Shown here piece after piece: positions 19,971 through 32,181 of a stretch of DNA of 64,000 nt. The stretch comes from Phytoseiulus persimilis (taxonomy: Eukaryota > Arthropoda > Arachnida > Mesostigmata > Phytoseiidae). Both the position numbers and the translations under genes were made by a program. Position 1 is the first letter of the stretch, and each line of letters starts with the position of its first letter. The notes below the pieces were generated by a model that was not told the DNA's origin, searched no databases, and saw only the letters and a list, made by a program, of their open reading frames with translations. Location: contig CM075104.1 of the NCBI GenBank assembly GCA_037576195.1, forward strand, positions 17,376,211-17,440,210. The letters run 5' to 3'.

Positions 19971-22900
19971 GCGACAATGAGCATTGCTAGCCAGCCGACC
20001 AGTTAGCCGACAAGCTTATCGCCGAAGCTGCTTCACTCTTTCTTCAAGCTCTTCAAAAATGTTTCATTGGAGTTTCTGAATCCATGTTCCACGATATCGC
20101 TTGATTCCGCAGCGCGAGGAAGAGAAGCACCTTGTAGAGATGGCTCATCTGAGCGGATCAGGTGATCTCCACCGTGCTGACGAACCCTCCATCTCGAACA
20201 CCTGAGATGTTCCGATCTCCGCCGTCGTCTGCCCCATCTCGTCTATGCCACTGTGTAGCTGTCCATCCGAAACAGGACGCACGACCGGATCCTGAATGTC
20301 TAAAATAATTAAAATTCTCCTACGGAGGATGGCTTTTAATCTGGGCGATCGAGCGCGCTTTTTTTATCGAATTTATCTTTCCACCTCTTTAATTTTTTCC
20401 GTTCCACGCAGCGGCGACGGTGCACGAACGAACGAGTGAGCGAGCGAAAGGAGTAGAGCCCCGGCAGCGAAGTTTTTCTCTCTTGAGAGCGTACTCTCCT
20501 TGGGCGCCGGGTCAGGTCGGCAAGTTATGGGTTGGGCTGCCATGGACTCGGCTGCTCATGTCGCTGATCTACTCAGCGGGAAAAATTCGTAGTCCAAATC
20601 TCGTTAATCAAACCCATTTAACGAGGTCTCAATTAAATATTCCACTCGTTCCTGTCACGCGGATTTCTCTGAGGACTCCGGAGTATTCGGAGCGAGGGAG
20701 CGAAACTTGATGGAGCCTGCGTAGTCCTCATGGCCTTTTGGTGCTCGATGGTTTGGACGAAAATTCTAATCGAGAGGAGTTCCGGAGCCACCGTTGCGGT
20801 TATTTCCGTTGGAAACAAGAATCGGGGGCATCTGTAGTCCCGTAACTGCCACAACCAAAGGGACGCCTCGATCGAGTCGACCGAACCCGCGTAGAGACTC
20901 TCGGTGAATCTTCTGAGGAGTAGTTCGGTCACAGCCTTCCCAGGGCTCGTCTAGCCGCCCCGACGAATCTCCTTGAACTCTCGGCAGATGAAAACTCGGG
21001 GTTTTTGAAATCAATTTTTACCGGACGCTTTAATTAAAACCCCCTCAGATTATACGTTGTCTCTTCCTGTCGAGCGGTGCGGCTGCTGCCGCAGCAGCAG
21101 CGGGCTTTTCTTTTGGGTGGTGACAGTGGTGACAGTGATGACATTGATTTTAATCTATTCGACAACTGGCTGGCGGTCGGTCGGTCTGTTGAGTAGAGCT
21201 GCAAGTGGACCAGGCTTTGGTCTACCTCCTTGGTCGCCTTGCCTCATCCCGACGGCGTTGTCATCGGCGCCGCCGCCGCCACCACCACCGTCCTCGTCGT
21301 CTTCGTGGGCTCTTCTCGTACAGCTGTGCCCGCCGCCGACTTTCCTTTCGTTCTGTTGAGCTGCGAACCGACGAGGGAGGGAAAGATGTCATTCGAGAGA
21401 TTGGGGTTCCTCGGTTTCACTTTAACGCTTGCTGAGATCGCCTGTGTCCCCCGCTTCGCCCTCGGGACCTTCAACACCGGCTAGATGCGCCGAGAGAGAG
21501 GGAGAGTAAACTCAATCAGAACTCAGGGCGAAAAGTCCGATCGTTTCAGGGATCGTCGAGTTTCCGCCGCTCCGAACGCTCACAACTCAGCCGAGGGCGG
21601 ACATGTATCAAAATTTATAGTTCTTTGTACGGTGGTATCTCACAGTCATTGCAGATTCTCACAGAAGTTCTCCCTAAAAAGGAGGCATTAGCGTTAATAA
21701 TAATATCCTTCGTTTATGACCGCAGTTGGGATTAAGTGGGATTAACTAAACGAGAGTTTTATGCAAAATGGCGGAGGAGGACGAGGAAGACAGCGTTTCC
21801 AGCGAAGCTCATATTTCTTGCTTCGAACTGAGGGCGAAGAGAGCGAGACGAGTCAACCCGGATTAGTTGAGCTTAAATGTCGTCGTCGTCGTCATCGTGG
21901 TTGTAGTTCGCTCCTAGCTGGCTACCTCGCTCACCCGTGCGGCGTCCTGGAACGTCCTACCACTTCGCACTACGACTGATGTCTCAACGGCGGCGAAGTC
22001 CCTTCGGGTTTTCGATGGCCTCAACCCCTTCCTTGTCACATCTGCTCGATACGCACGAACATGCGGTGCGCAGTTACCAAGCCGAAAATTTTCTCACGTG
22101 GTTGACGCGGGTGATCGACACGGAGTCCGAGTACAAACTCTCGTCCTTCACGAAGGAAGCAAGTTTCCTGGACCTCCACGTGGACGGATATCGGAACAGA
22201 TGGGAATGCAATAGAATTTTCCGTCGCTGTTGGATATTAGGGCGAGCTTGTTCTCGGAGCGTCCGCCCGAGTTGTGACAAGGTGAGCCGGCTCCAAGTTT
22301 CCGCTAGATTGCTTCCTCGGGGAACATCGGTTCCGAAATGAGTCGCTGATTGAAGGCGATAATGAGGACGCAACCAGAGGCATGCCCGCTCGTTGCTCGG
22401 AGAGCTCCAATTATTCCTTTCGGGAGTTCTTAAGTAAACTGAAAGTCGATGTTGCTGCTGCGGTTTCTGCTGCTCGAGATGATGATGGCGTTGCTGGTGG
22501 TGGCGGTATGCTGGTTGCCTTCGGGCTTATTCCATAATCTGTGTAATGTATTAAATATGCAAATGCGCTCTGTCGAGTTCAGGACAGCACCAGCGGCGGC
22601 GGCGGCGGTAGCGGCAGCCAGGTGTCCCTGTCTAAACAGACCGCAGCGGCCGCGCGGGCTGCAGCATCCGTGTACATCAAGTTCTTTATGTTGCCTCGTA
22701 AAGCTGCCAGTATCTGTCATGCTAGCTCTTCTCTCTGGACTTATGCATCCTTATGCATTTACATGTCGAATGTAATCTTCTTCTACTCCTCTTTTTCCGT
22801 TTCGACTTCGTAGCGGCTTCGAATTTATTACCCACGCACACTCTCGCACAAGAAACACTTCATCCGATTCTCAGGATTTTTCACGGATGAGTTTTTTGCC

Positions 22901-24351
22901 TCATTTCACGGCTTCCCTCCGTCTTTTCCGTCCCAACCTAAATCTTCCGTTGTATGGCTCGCACCTAGCGAGAGGAGAGGCAAGCAAACAGAGCTTCACA
23001 CTGCGTCGTTGACCGACGGTTAGGAATACAGTTCGACGAGATGTTCACGAATACTGCGAGTGAGTTTCGCTGTCAGGCGGGGAACTCAGATGGACTTCGA
23101 CTGTGTTCTTTGGCGTTCTCGCCTATTATCCTATCCGGGGCTAGGTGGTCGGCCTACGATCCGGGACGGGGGAGACTGAGGTTTGAGAAGAGACGGGCTG
23201 TCACCTCTTCACCGTCGACAATCGCTTCTTCGGTCTGGACCAGCTCTAGCCAACGACGAGACACGGAACCTCTCCTGACCAGAGCAAATGTCACTTTGGA
23301 ACACTGATACTTCTCTGAGCTGCGGATTGTCCAGTCGTCAGCGGCGTCTCAGTTATACGTTGACTCTCGAGGGAAAACTTCATGAGAATTATTGTCATTA
23401 GCATTGTGGCTGTAGCCGTCATCGAAGATGCCTCCCTTCACCTTCAAACAGGAGCCGAAACCAACCGCAGACCGAAGATTCGGCCCAAAGACGACGAGCT
23501 CCCGTAATAAAATCAAGACTCTTATTCTGAGCAACGCTTAGCTAGCGCTCGTTATCCTCCTGACGACGATCACATCAAAGCTCCAGGGTCGTCTCTCTTG
23601 TTCCCTCTTACCTCGCATTCTCCCCTCCCCTGCAGGACCGAGCTGCAAGACCCGCTTTGTTCGGCTTTCCAGGACCTTGGAAACACCCCTGACCGGTCTT
23701 AATGGACTCTGACCCACTTGGATAAAGACACCAGTTTTCGGTTCGGAAATCGGTAATGAGACTTTTGGGGAAGTCCCGTTGAATTATGCCGACGGAAGCA
23801 GAGCTCTACTCCTGGCCTCCGGTGAATTCAGGCAAGCGGTCCACACTCATCAGGGCAACGAATGTGCGAGCGAGTGAATGGCACCACTCGTTGCCCGCGT
23901 TCCCCCCGCCCTCGTGAGGTAACGAAGTTGAGGTGCGTGGCGAATGGCAGACAGGGGACAGGTCTTCGCGGGGACAGCTGCGACTCTATCTCGGTGGCAG
24001 TTGCGGTAGTTTTAGTGCACGTTTTGAAAGCCTTGATTTGTGACTCAACTAACTAGGAGGGCTTTCTCCTTCCAAGAAGGCAGAGATGGTAGAACTTAAT
24101 CAGGATCGCTCTCGCTCCTCTAGGATCGAGCTTCCTTCAAGTGAGATCGCTCTCAAGTGTCTGCTGCTCACGAGTTTTTCTCCCGGGGTCCTCCGGCGTA
24201 ATTTGCTCGAGTCGAGTTGAAACTAGTGAAAGCAGCAGCGAGATCGCTAATTCCTCAATTTCACATTTAGGACGTCGGTGGAGGCTGAGAGTAAATATCA
24301 TCAGGGGTCTCGTGCAAAGAACTTTGGACAACCTTCCGCTAGAAAGTGAAA
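19971..24351. other. Gene-less stretch with an acceptor-like site
   Basis: A pyrimidine-rich tract (CTTTAATTTTTTCCGTTCCACGCAG, AG ending at 20411) could be a 3' splice site. The frame after it (from 20420) is open for 96 codons but unrecognisable. GCC/ACC and GTC repeats lie at 21266-21303. Several 60-130-codon frames between 21.0 and 22.8 kb are GCC/CTG-repeat translations. Confidence 0.5.
21266..21303. repeat. GCC/ACC/GTC trinucleotide run
   Basis: (GCC)4-(ACC)3 followed by TCGTC units, all trinucleotide-phased. Confidence 0.85.
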
Positions 24352-24371
24352 CTCGCGGGTAGACCCGCGAG
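24352..24371. repeat. Perfect inverted repeat, 9-bp arms
   Basis: ctcgcgggt and acccgcgag are exact reverse complements separated by the two bases AG; as a hairpin this is an 8-bp GC-rich stem with a 4-nt loop. It could be a cruciform or a bipartite palindromic binding site. No similar sequence was noticed elsewhere in the window. Confidence 0.7.
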
Positions 24372-25048
24372 AGCAGCGGCGGTGAGCCGACTGCGGCTCC
24401 GTCGGAAACGGGAGAAGTCTGGATAATTTGAAACAAATCAAGTTTTTTTGTTCCTTTGAATTCCACGTCTCAACTCGCCAAAGGAATGACTGCCCGGGTA
24501 GCAGGACGGTAGAGTCTGAGCAGGAGGGAAGGCGCTGGTAGCAGGCTGTGTTTTCATTTGTGTGAAATCTCATTAAAGCCGACTTTTCCCATTAAAAATT
24601 CTCCTTCCCTCATCCTCCTCTGCTTGCGAGCCAGCGAGGGTCTGAGCAGCGGCCGCAGCAGTGTAGAACTTGAGTTAAAATTTAACATCGGTCGAGTAGC
24701 AGAAAACGTAGCAGACTCTTCCTCTGAGTGCAGCCTTCCCTTTTCTTAAGATCTCGTAATGACATTTCAGCTACATTCTTAACTAGACGAACGAACGAAC
24801 CTCCCAGCCAGCCGGTGGAGCGACCATCCAAAGAACACACTAAGGATGGAGGGACGACCCAGTGTCCCAGGGAGGGGAAGGACTGCTAGCAGAGGATTTT
24901 AAATATTTCGAGACCCGAGGAAGGAAGCGACAGCCCAGCCAGAGTTTACAGAGTAGGGTTTCTTAATGTATACCATTCAAACTCATTCAGTGGAATTTGA
25001 ATACTAATATCGATGCGTCTAGTCCTCCACAGGAGCGCGTCCTGAACG

Positions 25049-25958
25049 GTGCAGCAGAGAAGTCGAAGAACTCCTGAGATTGTTTCTCATCTCTCAGAAT
25101 CTCTCCAGCAGAATGACCTCCACCAGTTCTCGGAATCTCCGGTTCCGAAAGATTTCCGAGACCCCAGTATCAGAGGCGTTCGTTGTGCGAAGCTTGAGGA
25201 CGATTCCCAGCTTTGGGTTGTCGCACCGAGTGCGGTCACAATAGCGAGCACTGGTTGCATGCTGATAACGCTCAGAGTCTTCAACGGCTTGACCTGATGC
25301 TGGAGCACATCGAATCATCAGCTTGGATTTGTAGATTCACCCATATAGCGGTTGCGGCCTCCTGAAACTTCTGGCGAAACGTCAAAAGACAGCAGGGTAT
25401 CAATACGTGATTCTTCTTAAACGCTGACACAGGTCGGTCGTCTCATGCCGTTCATTGTTAACAAGCTTGCTGGGACGCATCCAGGTAGTCGAATCTCGCA
25501 GCCATTGCCGCCACCGTTGATGTAGGTGCTGGGACATGCAGTTCGCTCATGTCAGCGCCATGTTATGGAGTGGCATCAAACTACTAGGCTGAGGAACAAC
25601 TCATTGTTCGAGCGATATGTCTACCAGGAGGCCGTCTCGAAGCTTTCGTTCGGGTCTAAGTTGTGACCACTTGCGGCGGTTCTATCCGAACTGACGAGTT
25701 TTCCGCTTCAAAATTGATAACCTATATCTGCGATGCGATTTCTTTGTTACTGTCGTTACCGAAACTAGCGATCCTGCTGCTGGCTACCGTTATCGAACAT
25801 GCCGCTGTCGGTAGGCGCTACGACCAAACCGCACGGGTTCCAGTGGTGCGGGTCGATTACTTGTTGTCAATGCCCACACCATGGATGTCAACGTTCGTTT
25901 CGACGCTGCCTCCCAGAGAGTAATTATGGTACACATGGTTCAGAGTGACGACCTGATC
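25049..25958 (+). pseudogene. Second run of coding-like segments, upstream part
   Basis: Open stretches in changing frames on the + strand. 25049-25297 contains ESPVPKDFRDPSIRGVRCAK. 25526-25663 (46 codons) contains MEWHQTTRLRNNSLFERYVY. 25663-25920 includes a hydrophobic stretch (SLLLSLPKLAILLLATVI) followed by GRRYD. 25815-25958 (48 codons) contains NAHTMDVNVRFDAASQRVIM. The last is weakly similar to the NYRF-containing segment at 14800-14845 of the first block and lies a similar distance (about 350-400 nt) before the anchor segment. Stops and shifts make an intact gene unlikely. Protein unknown. Confidence 0.25.
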
Positions 25959-26079
25959 TGAGTGTTGAACACTCGGTCAAGTCTCGAAGGAAAACCGCCG
26001 ACCGGTTGAGGATAGGTTCTCCTCACTTTGAGCTCCTCCAAGTCAAGACCTTCGAGAAGAAAGAGAGAAGACCTGATGA

Positions 26080-26445
26080 TTTTTGGAGCTGTGTTTTAGG
26101 CGAACTCGGAGACCATCAATACGCGAAGCGTACCCGGCCAAAACAAGGGTTTATAGTTTGAAACGAGAGAGAGGGGACCTAGGTGGCGAATTCTCATCTC
26201 TCTTCTACCACATCTGGCTCGCGGATCCGATCGCTGATCTGTGACGAACCCCCAACTCCTAACGCGAGATCCTCATCCAGTTAACGCCGCTGCTGGTCCT
26301 AGTGGTCTCGGCAGCGGTACTGAAGGCAGCATTTCTATCATGCGCACTCAGTTGGCTGAATCATCGATTTTATAACAAGCGCGAACGTCGCGTCGCACAC
26401 CAACGGCCATCGCCAGACACGACGATCACAATTGACCAACTCTAA
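26080..26445 (+). pseudogene. Membrane-proximal and transmembrane segment, copy 2
   Basis: One frame is open over 26080-26241, carries YHIW (from 26206), meets TGA at 26242-26244 and TAA at 26260-26262, then is open for 60 codons to TAA at 26443-26445. That last part begins with about 28 mostly hydrophobic residues (core LLVLVVSAAVLKAAFLSCAL), then a basic run (KRERR) and a hydrophilic tail. The 12-mer taccacatctgg and the 13-mer ggcagcggtactg both occur in copy 1 in the same order, read in the same codon phase (Y-H-I-W and A-A-V-L). Two stops six codons apart between them mark this copy as broken. Not typed to any family. Confidence 0.33.
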
Positions 26446-27768
26446 CGCGCCACCCCTGAGCGTACTGAACTGTCGACCGAATCGTGGTTCATGCCGTCCC
26501 GTGGTTGTTGTCGTTGTCGGAGGTAGCGGTGTTGTTTCACAATGGCTAACAACGTTCTACGCCGGCAGTGAGTTGTTGTACAAACCGATCCAAATGGTGC
26601 AAGTCACGATCGAAACTGTTGTTCCTACGCCCACCTGCTGTGACGTGGCTCGAAGGCCTTGACGGCGGCGGAACCAAACAGACATTCTTCGAACTGCAGC
26701 TCTCCTGATCAAGGGCCTAGCTCGTGATGAGCGCGACGGGCAAACACTCCCGGAAGTTTTTGGAGAAACAAAGTGATTCCAGATCCATGAGTCGAGCGAG
26801 CGAGCTCCCACACAGAGCTGAAAGTGGGCGATTCCTCGATGGACTCTGGGTGTTTGAGCCCGCTTCGAGGTGCTCGAGGGAACCATCGGATGAGGCTTGA
26901 AATTTCAAAGTGAATTCCGTCGTACCACAGCTGTCAACTCATCGCGAATGAAGGAAGGAGGAACGACTACCGCTGCCGTCGTCGCCGAAGCCTGAAGATC
27001 ATTCGCCACAGCAATCAATCTGCGAAGTGTAATTTCGAAACGGCGCGCCGAGCTTTTTTGTAGCTGAACAATATGAATTCGGATGGCGAGCCGCGACTTC
27101 GTGTAGGGAAAACTTCGGCATCGGTCGGCCACGACAACGGACGCCGAACTATGAAGATTACCAGTTCTTCACGCGAGTACTTCAATGTGACGCGACGTTC
27201 ACTGATGCTGTGACTCGTTGATTTGCTGCCATGGAACAAATACTACATAGTCGAGTAGGATTGATAGATGAATAGATGGGAGCGCGGATACGAAGGCAAA
27301 CAGATACGGAGCCTCGACGCCGCGGTGTGACCGCCTTTCGCATGAAACAAATGTGCATTCGAAATATACAACAACGCAGCAATGAACAAGAGGTTCAAAT
27401 CGCATTTTGATTGCTCCTCGTCCCTCCTCTGAAGCCCGTCCGCCTGATCGGCCGTCTGCTCGCTCGCCTACTCCGGCGACTCGTTTGTTCCCAGCGTTTT
27501 ACTTTCTGGTTCCAAACTCGTATCTCACAGGACTACGACGTCGTCTAGGAGGACGATAACCCAGCGAGCCGTCGGCATTAAAATCAAGCCAGCGAACCGC
27601 TCCAACAGACCGCTCTTCGGACAGGATACACACAACATGGCAATAACAATAATAAAACGCTTTGAGCTGCTTTATCGAAATTCACAGTCGGGTATTGTTC
27701 GGAACGGAATTGATTGTTCTGTCCGGTAATGTCCGCCTAAGAAGCAGAGAACGAGAGCCACCGACGAG
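26446..27768. other. No gene recognised
   Basis: Short frames only; a GTT/GTC-rich patch near 26505-26525 gives a spurious poly-Val translation. Confidence 0.5.
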
Positions 27769-28245
27769 TTAGCCGATCAACTTGGGGAACATCGCGATTG
27801 AAAGGATGAGCGAGAGGGAAAGAATGGGGGATAAGGGGGAAGTCGCTGCCGCAGCGACGACCATGAAATGCTCCGAAAACGGGGAGCACGCCTCCGGCTC
27901 CTTGACCTCGTATAGCATCTCGTTTCCTTCCAGGTGTTGCGATCGGTCCAGGTCCATGAGGAACTCACGGGACTTTTGCGACGACTCCCCAAAGGACTTC
28001 ATCTTAGGATGCCAATTCTCACACGCAAGGCTCCAAGCATTCCAGATGGGGGAGAAGGAATATGTGACAGTCGTACGATGTGGTCGCGTTGCAGCTGGCG
28101 GGCAACATGTCAGATGACTTTGGACAGAACGAATCGTAGTCAACGAGCACAATCGCAATGATGATGATGGAAAGAGAAAGGAGCAAAATGAGGGAAAACC
28201 AAGGGAAGATGATTTTTTCAGAACGAGCACTAACAAAAGTTTCAT
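27769..28245 (-). CDS. Candidate secreted or GPI-anchor-like protein, 158 codons
   Basis: On the - strand an ATG in good context (GCCATGA) opens a 158-codon frame. Residues 1-9 are hydrophobic (MKLLLVLVL); 12-50 are Ser/Phe/Cys-rich; 75-125 are hydrophilic and charged (ACENWHPKMKSFGESSQKSR onward); residues 127-154 are hydrophobic (VVAAAATSPLSPILSLSLIL) with almost no tail after them. A hydrophobic N terminus and a C-terminal hydrophobic tail without basic residues is the layout of GPI-anchored precursors. An overlapping - strand frame (28019-28285) also reads as a membrane segment followed by a Cys-rich patch and runs into a donor-like GTGAGAAT, so the true frame is uncertain. No domain identified. 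Confidence 0.25.
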   Translation of the reverse strand: MKLLLVLVLKKSSSLGFPSFCSFLFPSSSLRLCSLTTIRSVQSHLTCCPPAATRPHRTTVTYSFSPIWNAWSLACENWHPKMKSFGESSQKSREFLMDLDRSQHLEGNEMLYEVKEPEACSPFSEHFMVVAAAATSPLSPILSLSLILSIAMFPKLIG

Positions 28246-31200
28246 GGCTTAACTGCTGCCGACGCCATTCACGTCCGAGGGTCAATCCTGCATCGGTCGA
28301 GGAAGCGAGCTTGGACCATCTTAGATGATGCTCGCTCGCTGGCTGGCTTTTTCAGATGCTTGGTTGACTGACTGAGTGAGTGTTTCTTGTTCGGTCGATT
28401 TGATGAATTTCACAGACGGCTCGCGATGAGCGGATTGATGTTGGCTTCCAGTCATTCGTTTTATGGGGGCTTGTTTTCGAAACTTGTTCAAACTGCATAT
28501 CGTTGTCGCCGCCGCCGCGGCGGCAACATCAGCTACCGACCGCCAGGATTTGAGTCCATCAAGCACACGAGGATGATTTAGCTGTTCCTTTATTGTTCCT
28601 TCATCCACGATTTAACGTTTTCCTCTCTCATGAGACGACGATCATCATCACGAGAGGCGTCGAGCTTGTCTTCAAACTACTCCGTGTGCTAACCCAGAAC
28701 GATGAGCATGTGGGAAACTTCTTGGTTTGATCAGAGGCTCTCCTAGGAGGCTAGGATCGGATCGAATTGAAATCCCTGGATTGAACAGGAATCCGAGAAC
28801 AAACCAGCGGACGTTCAGGGGCAGTTAATGTCCTCCAGGGATTTATTCCGGCTCCCGAAGCTGAGAGGCCAGGAACACGGGGTCCTTAGGAACTCACTCT
28901 TATCCTGCCATGGGGAAATAATCGAGTCGGAACTATTCAGCGAGTTTGGAACTCAGAGAAGTTATTTCCATGGGTGACGAAAAGGGAGGGAACAGTAGGA
29001 AGGGGAACATCTGGGGGGAGGGGAGACGACAACGGCAACTTTGCGCTTTGTGCAATCGCTCGAATGGTCGGCAAGCCGGTCGAATTTATTTTGCTCAGGG
29101 AACAGTCAGATTTCCAGTGATCGTATCGTCGCACTGTCGTTCGGGAAAAGTATCAACACTGAGCCCATCAACATCTTCTAGAGCAGCAACGACAGAATCA
29201 ATGACAGCGACAACAATATCGGCAGGGCACAACGGCGTCGACCCCGGTGCCCGCTGTATCAGCAAGGAAACCTGGAAGAGACCAATTGATCAGAGAGTCA
29301 GATAATACAACAGCGGGACGGACATGGCAAGCTCACACGAAAACAAGAAGTTTGAGAAACAACTGGGAGGGGGAATCCCTCCTCTCCAAAAACCTCCGAC
29401 GTATCACGAATCTTAGCTCATGCGTGGAACACTTCCAGAATGAGATACTAGGAGTGTGCTCCGTCAATTCTGGCGAACCGCACCGGGCGCCCGACTCCTT
29501 TCCTACTTTCCAGGTTTCCGTGCTCGGTTCCGACCCACTCGTTTGCAGGCGTAGAAGAGAGGGAGTTTCCTTAAGCTGATTCGAGTTTCCATGAGGTGCG
29601 TCGGCAGGCGAAGTTGGTAGATGGGCCGCTTCCGCGCATAGCCGTCCTGTGCGCGTGGAGCTCAGGAGAATGAGTGTCTCCGCGGGGAGAGTGTGTGCGT
29701 TAATGCCATTCACAAATCATCTGAAACCGAAACCACACCAACGGACACCCGAGACTCAGGCCAATAGGATAGCTTCAGCAGCCCCGAGCAGCTGCATCAC
29801 GCCAGAAGCTTTTGGGCCACTTCGCCTCGGTCGTTCTCAGTTCGGAGCGGTGAACTCGAGGAATTCTTCCTGACCTCGTCGGACGGGGCGTAGAAACGCA
29901 CCGGAGAGAATCGTCTTCGAAGAAGCTGCTCACAATCTACTCGGCAGCCAATTGAAATCTCGTTCCTTTGTGTGGACGCTACGATTCGATGAGACCTCGT
30001 GGTTTCCTTTCGAGATCCGAGTCGCGGAGCGGAGGTGCACACTGATCATCACGAGCGGATACCTAATTCCAATTGTCGTCTGATTAATATCTGCTAGCCA
30101 TAAGTGCTGACCGCTGACCAGTCCGGCTGGGCCCCGGTCGGGGACACGGGGTCTGCCGGGAAGCACTCTCTTATTATTCGCATTGAATCGTGCTAACAAC
30201 CGCATTGTGGCCTCACGTCGTGCGGTCACTCTCGCCCGATCCGTTCCTGCGGCTTTGTCCCTCGTCTGCCCCGCTCCCTCGTGGACGCTCTCCGGGACCC
30301 GGAGTCCCCCACCCCCTCCGCGCGGGGGAACGAACTTCTAGTGGTTGAGCCTATCATCAGGGTCTGAGCACGGGCATCCGTGCTGATCATAGAAATTAAT
30401 TCCTGATGATCGCCACGATTCCCGGGATAGTCATGCATTGAATGTTGAAGCACAAAATCGGTCCAAAATAATTAGGAGCACTTCCACAGGAACCATCTGC
30501 CGCAGGACGAGGAATCGATACCGCCGATAAGCATATTCGAGCTCCCTAGACTGTCGCGGTTATTGGCTGAGGGTCGGGGGAGTCAACTGATTTGAGTTTT
30601 GCCGATACATTTCCCAAAGCCCCATTTCTACGAATCAGTACAAACAGGAGTCATGTCCAGAGGAGGGTGTCTTCCGCGAAATGACAGCCATCACAGAATG
30701 ATGAATCAAAGGACCTCATGACGCGTAGTTTTCCATCGATCGATCATAACGCAGAAATTCATCTAGCTCCGGAGTGAGCGCGATCTGTGACTTTCGACAT
30801 AATGAAGCATTCGTCAATTGTCTTCCATCGCGTCAACGCGCTTCGTGAATCTCGCAGGGAGACGATTCCCTGATTCCATCGATCGATCGACATCGTACAC
30901 GAGCAACACTGCCCATCGGGAGTTTTTGGGGAAAATTTTGAATGGAAACCTTCCTGGCCAGCGTCAAATGTTGGAACCCTCTTTTTAGCGAGCGGTAGCG
31001 AGATTCTCACGCAGAAAACGAATAGCTTGCGGTGCACGAGCCGAAAGTGAGCCCCGCTCCACGCGGGTAGGGTAGCCACCCGGAATTGGTTGCTTCCGTG
31101 GGGCTTCAACTATTCAGGAACAGCCGATGTAGGCCCCATCAATATCGATGGGGGTCAAGAGATGTCGGGAACGCGTCGCTCCAGAAGCGGAGCGGTCACT

Positions 31201-32054
31201 TGACAACTCTGGTTCGGATCCTTCCATTAAAACTCTAACATTCATCGATTGTGACGATCCACCGCTCGCTGGTGACTTTCCGGCAAACGGAAGAACAATT
31301 CGCACGATTCGTATTCTGCCTGCTTCGCCGGTCACCGAATGCCTCGCTGCCTGCCTGAGCCTGACCGGCTCTCTGGCAGGCTGCTAGGCGTTGGAATGAT
31401 ATATGTGCGTTTAAGCACACGTTGAAAAATGACCTGGCGAAGGTACTCACCGCTTGCTCGCTCGTTCACTCGCGCGCGTACCCAGAAGAATCACCGTATC
31501 CCCGTGGCCGCCGCCGCCGCGGCGACTGCTTCTGCCGCCAGGCAGGTACAATGGCCAGCGTCGACGACGACGTCGAAGAGGAGAAGCTAACGTGCTGTGG
31601 TGGTCCGCTCGTTCATTCGTTCGTTGGTCCGTTTTTCTGTCCGTAAAGTGCGTCCGTTCGTCCGCCGCAGACACTAAATGGGCCCCCACGAAGATATCGG
31701 CCTATGGTTACGCCGATCGATTGACTTCTGCTCTCTGAGATGATTAATTCATGCACACCTCTCGAAGGTGGTGGGCGTTTTGCCGAGACCGCGTGCCGGA
31801 AGGAAAAAAGAACTAGAAACCGGAGAGTGGCTTGTCCGAGCCGAAAAGAGCCGCCTCGCACCCCGCGATCTCTAAATAAAAGGAGGACGCATCGATCGCC
31901 TGCAATCGTCAGGCCCCTCGTTCTGGGGCCCTCGCAGGGGCGGCGTTGCACTTAGCGTATCATGGAATCAGCGCAGACTCCGAGCGGCACCGGCAGCGAC
32001 GGCAATGAGCGGACCTCTGAAGGACATCATTAGCTCTCTTTTCCTTTTTTCTTC

Positions 32055-32100
32055 TCATCGTCGTCGTCGTCATCATCGCTTACTTCGTCGTCGACGACGT
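32055..32100. repeat. TCG/TCA trinucleotide repeat
   Basis: Tandem TCG units with TCA interruptions, then GTCGTCGACGACG, which is self-complementary around the SalI-type core gtcgac. Confidence 0.85.
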
Positions 32101-32164
32101 CTTCAACTTCATCACATCCCGTCGTCGGGCTGAGGCCTTCCAACCGACAGACCGACGGACGGAC

Positions 32165-32181
32165 CGGCCAGCCAGCCAGCC
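32165..32181. repeat. CCAG tetranucleotide repeat
   Basis: ggccagccagccagccgg: tandem CCAG units. Confidence 0.85.

Noticed and set aside
20420..20710. 96-codon frame after the acceptor-like site at 20411
   Set aside because: Starts in GCGA repeats and has no recognisable motif or downstream donor.
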